Part shown: positions 25,478 through 34,311 of the stretch, piece after piece
Layout: each line of letters begins with the position of its first letter
Numbering within the stretch: the first letter of the stretch is position 1
Assembly: GCA_021604565.1 (NCBI GenBank)
Contig: BQJF01000027.1
Span: forward strand, 1-47,144
DNA length: 47,144 bases
Reading direction: 5' to 3'
From: Minwuia thermotolerans
GTDB taxonomy: Bacteria > Pseudomonadota > Alphaproteobacteria > Minwuiales > Minwuiaceae
Notes under the pieces: model-generated
What the model was told of the DNA's origin: nothing
Seen by the model: the letters and a program-made list of their open reading frames with translations, nothing else
Database searches by the model: none
Position numbers and translations under genes: made by a program

Positions 25478-25981
25478 ATGCGCGTTTCGACCACCATCTG
25501 GCTGGGCCTGTTGCTCGTCTGCGCGGTCGTGCTGGCGGGTATTGCATGGACGCAGCTCAATGGTCCGGCTGAGGAAAAGCCGGTGATGTGGCGCATCGCG
25601 ACTGCCGAAGTGCAGGGGCTGGAACTGCGTCACCGGTCCGGCGTGGAACGTCAATTCACGCGTACGGCGGACGGATGGAGCGGGGGCGATCCGGCGCGGG
25701 TCAATGCGGCGCTTCTTTTACTGGCAGCGCCGGAGGCCATGCGGCGCCTGCCGGAGACGAGCGCCGATCCCTCCGCCTACGGGTTTGGCCAACCGGCGCT
25801 GATGATTGTCGTGACCCAGTCGACCCGACCCGCAAGCGTGATCGAGGTCGGCGATGCGACACCTGACGGCAGCAACCGCTACGTCCGCCAGGCAGGTGGC
25901 GATGCAATCTTCCTGGTGCCCCGGAGCTGGTTCGACGCCCTGATGTTGTTGCTCCCTGATGCAGCGGATACCGGCCGATGA
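25478..25981 (+). CDS. short DUF4340 protein
   Basis: A 167-residue protein with an N-terminal membrane helix (about 7-25) and one DUF4340-like domain. Visible marks are AYGFGQPALMIVVTQ followed by VIEVGDATPDGSNRYVRQAG and a closing LVPRSWFDALMLLL. Many DUF4340 proteins are roughly 300 residues or more with repeated units, so this is a minimal version; the frame shows no sign of truncation. It begins one base after gldG and overlaps the next gene by four bases. It probably forms part of the Gld-like envelope complex. Confidence 0.78.
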   Translation: MRVSTTIWLGLLLVCAVVLAGIAWTQLNGPAEEKPVMWRIATAEVQGLELRHRSGVERQFTRTADGWSGGDPARVNAALLLLAAPEAMRRLPETSADPSAYGFGQPALMIVVTQSTRPASVIEVGDATPDGSNRYVRQAGGDAIFLVPRSWFDALMLLLPDAADTGR

Positions 25982-27033
25982 GGCGTGTGGCCGTGATCCT
26001 TGCGCTCTATACCATGGCGGTTGCCGCCATCGTCGGTGTGCCCTGGTATCTGGCGCATGTCGCGCCTTGGCAGCAACAGGTGCTGTCGGTGCATGGTGAG
26101 GTCTTCACTATCAGGGATGTCGCCGAACGCCTGCGTTCCTCCCCGGCTACGGATCCGGCAGAAGGTGCGCTCGAGGCCAGCTTCCGGATGCTGGAGACGA
26201 TCGCGCGGGAACGGTTGATCCTGCGTGAAGCCGAACAGCGTGGCCTTGTTCCCTCCGCAGAGGAGGTTCGCAGGTTGATGGCCAGCAGGATCGGTGAAAC
26301 CTCGGCCAGCATGAACGATCAGGATCGCCGCCTCGAGGCACTCCGCAGAGCAGCCGGCCTCACCGAAGCGGAGCAGGTCGAGCGGTTCCGTCTCCGGCGC
26401 GCGGCATCGGCGCTCGCGGCGGCTCTGGCGGAGACCGATGGTGATGCCGTGCCGGTCATTCATCTGACGGGTGCTGCCTTTGATGACAGGCAGACCGCGG
26501 AGGCGGTGGCGCGGGCTGCGCGCGAGGCGGGAGACCTTGCCGCGGTATTGGCGGCGGGAAAGCTGCCGGGTGGCGATCTCGGCTGGACGCCGAAGGGCGC
26601 GGATGATGGCAGTGCCATGGGGCAGGTGCAGGTCCTCTGCGGCGACACCAGAACCTGGCTGACGCTGGAGCAGGCCCGCGAGCGTTTCCCCGGAGTGGAT
26701 TGGCAGGCCGCGGCGCCGGGTGCTGACGTGGGCACATGCACGGTTACGGCACGCATACCGGGCGGGCGGCTGATCGACGAGATCGCGTTCCGGATGCCAG
26801 TCGGCGCTGTTTCGCCGCCGCTGCTGACGGAGGAGGGATTTCTGGTGCTGCAGGTCCTGGGAACGGCCACCCGCAAGGTTTCACCTCAACTGGCCGAGCA
26901 ACTGCAACGGTCAGCGCTTGAGCGCTGGACCGGGGCGGCACTGGCTGAGGCACGCGCGGCGGGCGAGATCCGTTTCAACTGGGATTCGGATGCTCTGGCG
27001 CTGCTGCAGGAACGCGGACCGAAGTTGCCGTAG
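25978..27033 (+). CDS. membrane-anchored parvulin-like peptidyl-prolyl isomerase
   Basis: A 351-residue protein with an N-terminal anchor (about 4-27), a SurA/PrsA-like N-domain, and a C-terminal parvulin-type rotamase region. GGDLGWTPKG near 200 and AFRMPVGAVSPPLLTEEGF near 268 match the parvulin fold, but an intervening Cys-containing insert (LCGDTRTWLTLEQ, then GADVGTCTV) is unusual. It would act on the periplasmic side of the inner membrane, as a chaperone or isomerase. It overlaps the DUF4340 gene, so it belongs to the same module. Whether catalytic residues are conserved needs an alignment. Confidence 0.78.
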   Translation: MRRVAVILALYTMAVAAIVGVPWYLAHVAPWQQQVLSVHGEVFTIRDVAERLRSSPATDPAEGALEASFRMLETIARERLILREAEQRGLVPSAEEVRRLMASRIGETSASMNDQDRRLEALRRAAGLTEAEQVERFRLRRAASALAAALAETDGDAVPVIHLTGAAFDDRQTAEAVARAAREAGDLAAVLAAGKLPGGDLGWTPKGADDGSAMGQVQVLCGDTRTWLTLEQARERFPGVDWQAAAPGADVGTCTVTARIPGGRLIDEIAFRMPVGAVSPPLLTEEGFLVLQVLGTATRKVSPQLAEQLQRSALERWTGAALAEARAAGEIRFNWDSDALALLQERGPKLP

Positions 27034-27082
27034 GGTCAACAAGGGTTCAGGATTGGACAGGACATTGCTTGGGGAGGGCATG

Positions 27083-28726
27083 ATGGATCTGCCGGATATC
27101 GACTACAGCAAGGTGTCACCGCGAGAGGAGGTCGTCTTTCGCGACCTCCTCGAACACTGGGCGACTGTTCAGCCGGAGATGACCTTCGCGATCTTCGAGG
27201 ATGGCAGCATCTGGACCTATGGCGATGCGCGTGCCAGGGCGGTACATGCCGCTCGGGGACTCGCGGCCCAGGGTGTCGGGCAGGGGGATCATGTTATCTC
27301 CTGGCAACCCAATTCCGGTACCACCATCCAGACCTGGCTCGGGATCAATTACCTTGGTGCGGTCTATGTCCCCTTCAACACAGCCTATCGCGGCGGACTG
27401 CTGGAACATGTGGTCTGGCTCTCGGACGCGAAGGTCGCCGTTGTCCATCCGGATCTCGCCGAGCGGCTGGCGGACGTGAAGCATTTCGATCTGGAGACGG
27501 TGATCGTCACTGGTGGCGGCGAACCTGCTGCCATACCGGGTCTGGAGGTGCTGGGGCTGGATGCGCTGACACCGGGTCCCCTGCCAGCCGCCGATGAGGC
27601 CCCGCCGGAACTTTCCCGCCCGACCGAGCCGTGGGACACGCAGTCGATCCTGTTCACTTCCGGCACCACGGGGCCGTCCAAGGGGGTATTGTCGTCCTAC
27701 ATGCACATGGCCCGGATGGCGAATGTCTGCACCTACTGGCTGGGTGGAGACGACCGGATCATGATGCATCTGCCGCTGTTCCATGTCGCGGGCATTGCTG
27801 CCGTGACGCGCATGCTCTGTGTCGGCGGTTCGGTCGCGGTGCTGGAGTCGTTCAAGACTGACAGCTTCTGGGAAACGGTTAACCGAATGGGCGTCACCTT
27901 CTGCGTGATGATGGGATCCATTGCCACGTTCCTGTCCAAGCTGGAGGTGAGTGATGCGGAGCGGAACACGACGCTGAAATCGGTGATCCTGGCGCCGCTC
28001 ACCGCCGAGTCCATGGCTCTGGCCAGGCGCATCGGAGTGGACTGGTACACCACCTTCAACATGACCGAGATTTCCTGCCAGATCATGTCCGGTCGCAACC
28101 CGGAGACCGCAGGCACCTGCGGGCTGGTGCGACCGGGGGCGGAGGTCCGGATCGTCGATGACAACGATTGCGAAGTTCCCGTCGGTACAGTGGGTGAACT
28201 GATTGTCCGGGATGCAGCGCCCTGGGCGATGAACCACGGCTATCACAAGAACCCGGAGGCCACGGCGAAGGCCTGGCGGAACGGATGGTTCCATACAGGT
28301 GACGCCCTGAAGGTCGATGGGGACGGCAACTACTTCTACATCGACCGGGTGAAGGACTCGATCCGCCGACGTGGCGAGAACATCTCGTCGTTCGAGGTGG
28401 AAGTCGAGGTCAACGCCCATCCGGACGTCAGGGAGGCCGCCGCCATCGCTGTCCCCTCGGAACACGGCGAGGATGAGGTCATGATCGTGGTGGAACCGGT
28501 GGCAGGCCGTTCCATCGATGCCAGGGCCCTGATCGAGTTCCTGATCCCGCGCATGGCACATTTCATGGTGCCCCGCTTTGTCCGTGTGATCGACGCCCTG
28601 CCCAAGACGCCGACGCTCAAGGTCCAGAAGATAAAGCTGCGTGAGGCAGGCGTGACTGAAGATACTTTCGACAGGGAAGCCGCCGGCATCCGCGTCAAGC
28701 GCCAGGACTTCAGGAAGACCGCATGA
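27083..28726 (+). CDS. acyl-CoA ligase (AMP-forming), CaiC-like
   Basis: A 547-residue member of the ANL superfamily that activates a carboxylate to acyl-CoA through an acyl-AMP. The P-loop is FTSGTTGPSKG (191-201). FNMTEIS precedes the central core, WFHTGD and YIDRVKDSIRRRGENIS mark the hinge, and the C-terminal catalytic lysine is in TPTLKVQKIKL. The start was placed at 27083, five bases after the GGGGAGGG site; ATG 27080 is adjacent and equally open. A 49-base gap separates it from the parvulin gene. It would supply the CoA thioester used by the transferase pair or the carboxylases. It resembles crotonobetaine/carnitine-CoA ligases, but the substrate is not defined. Confidence 0.9.
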   Translation: MDLPDIDYSKVSPREEVVFRDLLEHWATVQPEMTFAIFEDGSIWTYGDARARAVHAARGLAAQGVGQGDHVISWQPNSGTTIQTWLGINYLGAVYVPFNTAYRGGLLEHVVWLSDAKVAVVHPDLAERLADVKHFDLETVIVTGGGEPAAIPGLEVLGLDALTPGPLPAADEAPPELSRPTEPWDTQSILFTSGTTGPSKGVLSSYMHMARMANVCTYWLGGDDRIMMHLPLFHVAGIAAVTRMLCVGGSVAVLESFKTDSFWETVNRMGVTFCVMMGSIATFLSKLEVSDAERNTTLKSVILAPLTAESMALARRIGVDWYTTFNMTEISCQIMSGRNPETAGTCGLVRPGAEVRIVDDNDCEVPVGTVGELIVRDAAPWAMNHGYHKNPEATAKAWRNGWFHTGDALKVDGDGNYFYIDRVKDSIRRRGENISSFEVEVEVNAHPDVREAAAIAVPSEHGEDEVMIVVEPVAGRSIDARALIEFLIPRMAHFMVPRFVRVIDALPKTPTLKVQKIKLREAGVTEDTFDREAAGIRVKRQDFRKTA

Positions 28727-28815
28727 ACAAGCAGTGACGTGAGCCGCTGCACCTTTGACGCTGTCGTCCTGCGTCGTTGCCGGTGGGTCAATGCACTCAG
28801 AAGGTCCCGGCAATG

Positions 28816-28862
28816 GCACCTGCCTGTCCCGACCCGTGATGGGGGAGGGACAGGCGAGGTGC
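28816..28862. terminator. convergent hairpin between the ligase and TRAP operons
   Basis: GCACCTGCCTGTCCC (28816-28830) pairs with GGGACAGGCGAGGTGC (28847-28862) with a single bulge, giving about 14 pairs around a 16-base loop. It stands midway between converging genes. Neither side has a good T-run, so it may be a bidirectional terminator working with Rho, or an mRNA end-protector. Confidence 0.55.
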
Positions 28863-28877
28863 TTGTCGTTGCGAGGC

Positions 28878-29921
28878 TTACTGGATCTGTATGCCCATCA
28901 GCTTGCCGATGGTGTCGTTCCAGGCGGTGGCGCAGGCGTCGCCACAGCGGTCCTTGAAGGCAGGCAGGACGGCGGTGGTCAGTGCTTCCTTGCGCAGGGC
29001 CACGTCTGCGTCGGTGACCGGCACCAGCGTCATGCCGGCCGGTGCGCCATAGGCGCATTCACCGCCGGTATTGCAGGACAGGCCAGCGGAGGTCTCTGTC
29101 GCGGCAAGCTCGAACATGCGGGTCTCAAGACCGGCAACTTCCTTCTCGAGCAACGCCTGGACCTTGGGGTCGAGGCCGTTCCACCAGTCCATGTTGGCAA
29201 CCGCCGCAATGACGCCGTGGTTGACTGGCATGGCAGAGATGTAGTTGGCGGATTCATGCCACTTGGCGAAATAACCCGAAAGCGCGCCCGTGATGGCGCA
29301 ATCGACGACGCCGTTCGCCAGGCCTGTCTGGACCTCACCGAAGGCGAGACTGATCGGGGAACCGCCCAGGTGGCTGACGAAGACCTGCTGGGAGGCGCCG
29401 GCTGCACGGACCTTCCGGCCCTTCAGGTCGGCGATCGAGGTGAAGGCATCGCGGCAATAGATCACCTGACTGTGGTAGGTGCCGTATCCCAACATCTTCA
29501 GCCCGTGGTTCTTCGCCAGGAAATCGGTGTGATAGGCCCGGAACGCATCGACGACCTTGTGCAGCTGTTCCACGGAATCGACGACCCCCACCAGGTCGGC
29601 GGACTCATTGGTCGGGACGGCACCGGCAGTATAGGGCAGCACGGCATGGGACATCTTCAGCGTGCCGTTGGCGGTCAGGTTGAAGACCTCCCCGCCCTTG
29701 AAACCCAGCTCGGTGAAGGGCTTGACCTGCGCCTTGATGGCGCCGCCCGAAGCGGCGGGTATGGTTTCGTTCCAGAACGGGACTTCCATGGACTTGTACA
29801 TGGACAGGACGCCGATGGAGCCGACCACGTTGAACTCGGTCTCCGGCAGGTCTTCCGCCATGGCGGCCGCGCCGATCATGGGCACCATTGCCGCAGCGGT
29901 AAGCAGGTTTCTGAGTTTCAT
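28878..29921 (-). CDS. dctP: TRAP transporter solute-binding protein, DctP type
   Basis: A 347-residue periplasmic protein with a Sec signal peptide (MKLRNLLTAAAMVPMIGAAAMA, cleavage before EDLPE). The DctP pattern is seen in DLKGRKVRAAGASQQVF (near 167-183), which includes the Arg that usually binds the ligand carboxylate, and in ALANGVVDCAITG. Three cysteines near CNTGGEC and CGDAC may form disulfides. It feeds the dctM/dctQ permease pair encoded upstream. TRAP importers usually carry organic acids with sodium. It is the third gene of the minus-strand TRAP operon, 28 bases after dctM. Confidence 0.92.
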   Translation of the reverse strand: MKLRNLLTAAAMVPMIGAAAMAEDLPETEFNVVGSIGVLSMYKSMEVPFWNETIPAASGGAIKAQVKPFTELGFKGGEVFNLTANGTLKMSHAVLPYTAGAVPTNESADLVGVVDSVEQLHKVVDAFRAYHTDFLAKNHGLKMLGYGTYHSQVIYCRDAFTSIADLKGRKVRAAGASQQVFVSHLGGSPISLAFGEVQTGLANGVVDCAITGALSGYFAKWHESANYISAMPVNHGVIAAVANMDWWNGLDPKVQALLEKEVAGLETRMFELAATETSAGLSCNTGGECAYGAPAGMTLVPVTDADVALRKEALTTAVLPAFKDRCGDACATAWNDTIGKLMGIQIQ

Positions 29922-29949
29922 TCTGAATCTCCTGTGCTGGGGCCGCCGT

Positions 29950-31254
29950 TCATCCGGCAGCCTTCGGGTTGAAAATCGTCGGCAGCCATAGCGCGAGCTG
30001 CGGAAAGGCGATGAGCAGCATGATCATCGCGATCATGGCAGCAAGAAAGGGGGCTGCACCCTTGAACAGGTCGGTGATGGGTCCTGATTTCCGCACCGCC
30101 TGCACGACATAGAGGTTCAGTCCGACCGGTGGCGTGATCAGGGCCGCCTCGATCAGGATGACAAAGACGATACCCCACCAGACCGGTGAATAGCCAAGGC
30201 CGGTGATGACGGGGACGATGATCGGCGTGGTGGCGATCATCATGGAGATCGTCTCCATGAAGCAGCCGAGCACCAGGTAGAAGACGATGATCGCGGCCAG
30301 CATGGCCAGTGGCGGCCAGCCCAGCGTCAGCACCATGTCGGTGATCGCGGCCACCAGACCGATGGAGACCATGACGAAGTTCAGGAAGAAGGCCGCGATG
30401 ACGATCAGCATGATCATGCAGGTGGTGCGCACCGTTCCCTCGAACGCAGACAGCAGGACCGGCACCGACAACTTGCCGTTGGCTGCGACCAGCCCGAGGG
30501 TGGCAAGCAGGCCCAGTGCCGCTGCCTCCGTCGGTGTGGCGACGCCGAGATAGATCGACCCGACAACGATCATGAAGAGGCCGAGCGGGGGCAGGAGATG
30601 CTTGAGCCCGGCAAGGCGCGCGGGCCAGAGCGACCCTGTGGCGGCAGTCTGGCGAACCAGTGCAGGGCGAAAAAGTACTGCCAGCAACACGAAGCCGGAG
30701 AACAGCAGCGCCAGCATGATCCCGGGAATCAGCCCGGCTGCGTAGAGGTCGGAGACCGATGTCTCTGACAGCACGGCATAGATGATCATGTTGATCGACG
30801 GCGGAATGAGAATCCCCAGCGTCCCGCCCGCAGCGATGGAACCGAGGAAGAGCGGCCGGCTGTAGCCCCCCTTGTCCATGTTGGGGATCGCAACGGTGCT
30901 GATGGTCGCCGCCGTGGCCAGCGAGGAGCCGGAGGTGGCGGCGAAGACCGCGCTGGAGGCGATGTTGGTATGGATCAACTGTCCCGGCACCCGCGCGAAC
31001 CAGGGAGCGAGAGCGGTGAACAACCGCTCAGACACGCCGGAGCGGTGCATCAGTTCGCCCATCATGATGAACATCGGCGCGGCGATCAGCACGAAATCGT
31101 TGGAATGGCTCCAGGCCAGTTCCCCGGCGGCTCCGGTCATGGGGAAGAAGCCGTATTGCTCTGACAGGACATAGCCGGTCAGGGCCAGGATCGCGGCGAC
31201 GGGCAGACTGATGGCCAGCGCGATCATCAGCATCAGGAACGCGGACTGGATCAT
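29950..31254 (-). CDS. dctM: TRAP transporter large permease, DctM type
   Basis: A 434-residue integral protein with about 12 hydrophobic segments and the family signature AATSGSSLATAATISTVAIP near 106-125 and GGTLGILIPPSINMI near 144-158. It is the sodium-coupled pore of the TRAP system. The ATG overlaps the dctQ stop (ATGA), giving translational coupling. Full length and intact. Confidence 0.94.
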   Translation of the reverse strand: MIQSAFLMLMIALAISLPVAAILALTGYVLSEQYGFFPMTGAAGELAWSHSNDFVLIAAPMFIMMGELMHRSGVSERLFTALAPWFARVPGQLIHTNIASSAVFAATSGSSLATAATISTVAIPNMDKGGYSRPLFLGSIAAGGTLGILIPPSINMIIYAVLSETSVSDLYAAGLIPGIMLALLFSGFVLLAVLFRPALVRQTAATGSLWPARLAGLKHLLPPLGLFMIVVGSIYLGVATPTEAAALGLLATLGLVAANGKLSVPVLLSAFEGTVRTTCMIMLIVIAAFFLNFVMVSIGLVAAITDMVLTLGWPPLAMLAAIIVFYLVLGCFMETISMMIATTPIIVPVITGLGYSPVWWGIVFVILIEAALITPPVGLNLYVVQAVRKSGPITDLFKGAAPFLAAMIAMIMLLIAFPQLALWLPTIFNPKAAG

Positions 31255-31865
31255 GGCCGGTCAGCCGCCGCTTCGCGCGTGTCGGCACCGATCTGTTCCA
31301 GTTCATCCGACAGGCCGGGGGGGGCAAGCAGCTTGTCGAACCCGCCCGAATCGCTCCGCAGGATGCGCCAGATGGCCAGCGACGGCACCAGCGTGGCCAC
31401 GATGGCAAACCAGAACAGGCCGAACCACCAGACCCCTTGCGGCAGGGCCAGTGGCACTTGCAGGGTCGAGATGGAGCGCGCGTTCATTGCCCAGGACTGG
31501 GTCAGCGTATCGAGGGAGAACCAGGCAAGCGCGCCCGCCACCAGCGCCAGTGACAGTGCTGCAACCAGATCGAAGATCCGCCGTGCCGGGGCCGGCAGCT
31601 TCGAGGTCAGAAAATCGATGCGGATATTGGCCTTTGTCGTGACCGTGAAGCCCATGCCGAGACCGATACAGGCCGCCAGCATGTAGCCGGAGATCTCGAA
31701 ACTCTCGACCAGCGTCTCGTTCAGGAAGAAGCGGGAGATGACATCGATCGAGATCGGAATGCTGCACCCGAACAGAATCACGCCACCGGCGACCCAGGCA
31801 AGCACCCGGGAAACCTGGTGCAGGCCGCGCGAGATGGCGTCACCGGAACTAGGCTGTGTCATCAA
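31251..31865 (-). CDS. dctQ: TRAP transporter small permease, DctQ type
   Basis: A 204-residue protein with four membrane segments and the DctQ signature WVAGGVILFGCSIPISIDVISRF near its start. It caps the DctM pore and supports docking of DctP. It is the first gene of the TRAP operon; the 170 bases before it (31866-32035) should hold its promoter, but no clear -35/-10 was found there. The ATG at 31865 begins MMTQPSSGD; the second Met is an equal choice. Confidence 0.9.
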   Translation of the reverse strand: MMTQPSSGDAISRGLHQVSRVLAWVAGGVILFGCSIPISIDVISRFFLNETLVESFEISGYMLAACIGLGMGFTVTTKANIRIDFLTSKLPAPARRIFDLVAALSLALVAGALAWFSLDTLTQSWAMNARSISTLQVPLALPQGVWWFGLFWFAIVATLVPSLAIWRILRSDSGGFDKLLAPPGLSDELEQIGADTREAAADRP

Positions 31866-32035
31866 TACAGTTCCATTCGTGCAAGGCCCGGTCCTGTCAT
31901 GTCGACGGCTGGCATTGCCCCGCCAATCCCTCCCTGTCGGCTCGCCGCCGGGGTGATGCAGGAACTATCGGCAGTCCCCCGGAACCTGACAACAGCCAAA
32001 TCCGCAGGTCTGGAAAGGGCAGAGCCGGAACCTGC

Positions 32036-32374
32036 TCACCTGTCCACGACAGCCTGGATGAAGGCGCGGCGACCGTCATCGTGCCAGGCCTGTGCCCTTC
32101 CGGTCCCCAGCGGTTCCAGGGCAAAGCGGTTTTCGGTTCCGTCCCGGAACCGGCGATAGCGGGTCCAGTAGAAATGATCGACAAACCCGTAGCTGCCCTC
32201 ATCGGTATCGCCGTTGGCGAAGGCGACTGTGCAGGCGCCGTCAGGGCCATAGGTCACGGTGGCGACGACCTCACCGGAGTCCGGATCCACGGCCTGCAGG
32301 ATTCTGCCGCCAATGAAGGACCTGACCTGTTCAGCGGTCATCAGTCGGGATGGTTCGCTATCGGAATCGGTCAT
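32036..32374 (-). CDS. small uncharacterised cytoplasmic protein
   Basis: A 112-residue protein without signal peptide or membrane helix. It has a beta-rich middle (VVATVTYGPDGACTVAFAN) and aromatic residues in FVDHFYWTRYRRF, which suggest a lipocalin- or MoaF-like small barrel, but I do not recognise the family. It begins 39 bases after the GST gene and shares its strand. Function unknown. Confidence 0.6.
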   Translation of the reverse strand: MTDSDSEPSRLMTAEQVRSFIGGRILQAVDPDSGEVVATVTYGPDGACTVAFANGDTDEGSYGFVDHFYWTRYRRFRDGTENRFALEPLGTGRAQAWHDDGRRAFIQAVVDR

Positions 32375-32413
32375 GCACCCGGCACCATCATCAGTGATCG
32401 AGCCGATACTCCT

Positions 32414-33016
32414 CTAGAAGATCGGAGCACTTTCGGCGACGTCCCTGTTCTGCATCATGGCATCGTACCAGGCGCTCAGGCCGTCGCGCCCTTCGCGCCA
32501 GTTGTCGTCGGCACCGCGCCAGTTGGCGTACCCCAGCGCCGAGACGGCAGCAATGGTTGCAAGGTTGAAGGTGGCAGGCTGGCCGGACAGGCGGGCTTCC
32601 AGCGCGTCGTAGCAGCGGGCGATACGGTCGGTCTCTGTCTTCAGCACCGTGGGGGACGGCACCCCGTCCTCCGCCAGCCGTTCCTTGCTGCGCTTGTAGA
32701 TCGCATCCATCAGCACGGACGCAATGCCTTCGATCTCGAGCTGTGCCGGTGAGTTGTCCGTCAGCTTGTTGGGGGCCAGCGCATCGATATGGCGGCCGAT
32801 GATCAGTGTCTCGCAAAGGCAGGTGCCATCGTCCAGCAGCAGGCCGGGAATCTTGGCGCCGGGACCGGCGGCGACCAGGGTGCCGCGGGCCTCAGAATCT
32901 TTCGAGACATCCAGTTCCTGGATCGTCAGGCCGGAGAATCGCGCGGCCAGCAGGGCGCGTCGCCCGTAAGGCGAATTATGAGCGTGCAAGAGTTTCAAGT
33001 CGGTGTCTCCCGGCAT
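32414..33016 (-). CDS. glutathione S-transferase family protein
   Basis: A 200-residue protein with an N-terminal thioredoxin-like domain and an all-helical C-terminal domain. The likely glutathione-activating position is Ser or Tyr in HNSPYGRRALLA. KIPGLLLDDGTCLCETLIIGRHI holds the cis-Pro and the Glu that normally contacts glutathione (Ser in that place is more usual, Cys-Glu here). The start at ATG 33016 gives the usual GST N-terminus; a TTG at 33034 is also open. No substrate can be inferred. It follows the quinone-reductase-like gene by 148 bases. Confidence 0.85.
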   Translation of the reverse strand: MPGDTDLKLLHAHNSPYGRRALLAARFSGLTIQELDVSKDSEARGTLVAAGPGAKIPGLLLDDGTCLCETLIIGRHIDALAPNKLTDNSPAQLEIEGIASVLMDAIYKRSKERLAEDGVPSPTVLKTETDRIARCYDALEARLSGQPATFNLATIAAVSALGYANWRGADDNWREGRDGLSAWYDAMMQNRDVAESAPIF

Positions 33017-33164
33017 CACGTGTTGCCCAGCCAACCGGTGTCGCGGCGGGCGGTGTCAAGAACTGCGTCTGCGCTGCACGATAGATCGGGATGCCCGCAA
33101 CACCAGCGGAAAATGGAGGCCCGTGTGCGCAGGGGCCGGTGCCGTGATCGAACTGAGGAACGAT

Positions 33165-34109
33165 TCAGTCGAACGCGATCACCCATCGCCCACGGCTGCC
33201 CCCTGCTTCCAGAGCGGCATGTGCCTGGCTGGCGTCCTCTGGAGCTACAGTACCGGCGACGCGCAGGGTCAGCTTGCCTGCTTCGGTCAACTCGCGCAGC
33301 CGGTCCAGTTTCTCGTACTCGCCATCGTACTTTCGCACCCAGGTCTGCGTGAATCTTATGTCGCGCACAGCATCCTCCGGACGGAAACCGCGAATGGCGG
33401 TGAAGACACCGCCATCCCGGATCGCCGGAATGGCAGCCAGGTTCAGCAATGCGCCGTCGGCCAGTCCATCGACGCCATCCGGGAAATGCTTTCTCACCTC
33501 GGCGGGAAAGTCGTTGCTGCGCGGGACAATGATGTCCACGCCCAGCGCCTGCAGCAAATCCTCATCCTTTGGTGCGGCATCGGCGATGACTGTCAGTCCC
33601 TCCGTCTTCGCGAGCTGGATGAGATAGCCGCCATAGGCACCGGGGCCGCCGGTCACGGCCAGCGTCTGGCCGGGTTCGAGGTCCATCAGGTCAAGTGACA
33701 GCCGCGCGGTCAGTCCGTTCATCGGCAGGGTGCAGGCCTCGACGTGGCTGGTACCCTCTGGAGCCGCGACCACTGCCCGCTGGTCGAGCACTATCTGTTC
33801 CCGATAGGCGCCATGTATGCCATCGGGGACCACCATTCCCATCACCCGGTCGCCGACCTGGACCCCTGTGGTGACACCATCGCCAACCTGGTCAACGACC
33901 CCGGCGATGTCCATTCCAGGCACATAGGGCGGCGGATCCTTCTTCTGCATTTCAGCCCGCCCGCCATTGCGTCCCACGATATCCGTGGGGTTCACGGCGG
34001 CGGCATGAACGCGTATCCGCACCTGACCGGGACCGGCATGCACCTCCGGCACATCGACCACCTGCAACACTTCCGGTCCGCCATGAACCATCAATCCTAC
34101 TGCGCGCAT
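33165..34109 (-). CDS. zinc-independent quinone oxidoreductase-like MDR protein
   Basis: A 314-residue medium-chain dehydrogenase/reductase of the QOR group. The GroES-like part covers about 1-115 ([30 protein letters not shown]). The nucleotide site is in [19 protein letters not shown] (near 148-166). No catalytic or structural zinc cysteines are present. It probably reduces quinones or enones with NADPH. The start is ATG 34109; the longer frame to 34169 adds a non-family tail. It is divergent from the DUF2189 gene. Confidence 0.87.
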   Translation of the reverse strand: MRAVGLMVHGGPEVLQVVDVPEVHAGPGQVRIRVHAAAVNPTDIVGRNGGRAEMQKKDPPPYVPGMDIAGVVDQVGDGVTTGVQVGDRVMGMVVPDGIHGAYREQIVLDQRAVVAAPEGTSHVEACTLPMNGLTARLSLDLMDLEPGQTLAVTGGPGAYGGYLIQLAKTEGLTVIADAAPKDEDLLQALGVDIIVPRSNDFPAEVRKHFPDGVDGLADGALLNLAAIPAIRDGGVFTAIRGFRPEDAVRDIRFTQTWVRKYDGEYEKLDRLRELTEAGKLTLRVAGTVAPEDASQAHAALEAGGSRGRWVIAFD

Positions 34110-34311
34110 TTCCTGCCCCCCATGTGTATCTCCGTTCCCGGATGCGGAGGGTAGGCAGATCGCGGCCATGGCGCCAGCGCCTCTTCGTGCACCTCCGGTA
34201 TTCGCGGGGCGAGGTGAGTCAGGGTGGTGTGACTACAAACGCGGATTCATCCGTAGTATCCTGACCGAAGATAGTCGGCTGGAAGTCGTCTCAAGAACAA
34301 GAAGTCACGCC

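Noticed and set aside
27116..28819. A 567-residue minus-strand frame opposite the acyl-CoA ligase
   Set aside because: His/Asp/Arg-rich without domains; the ligase has all expected motifs.
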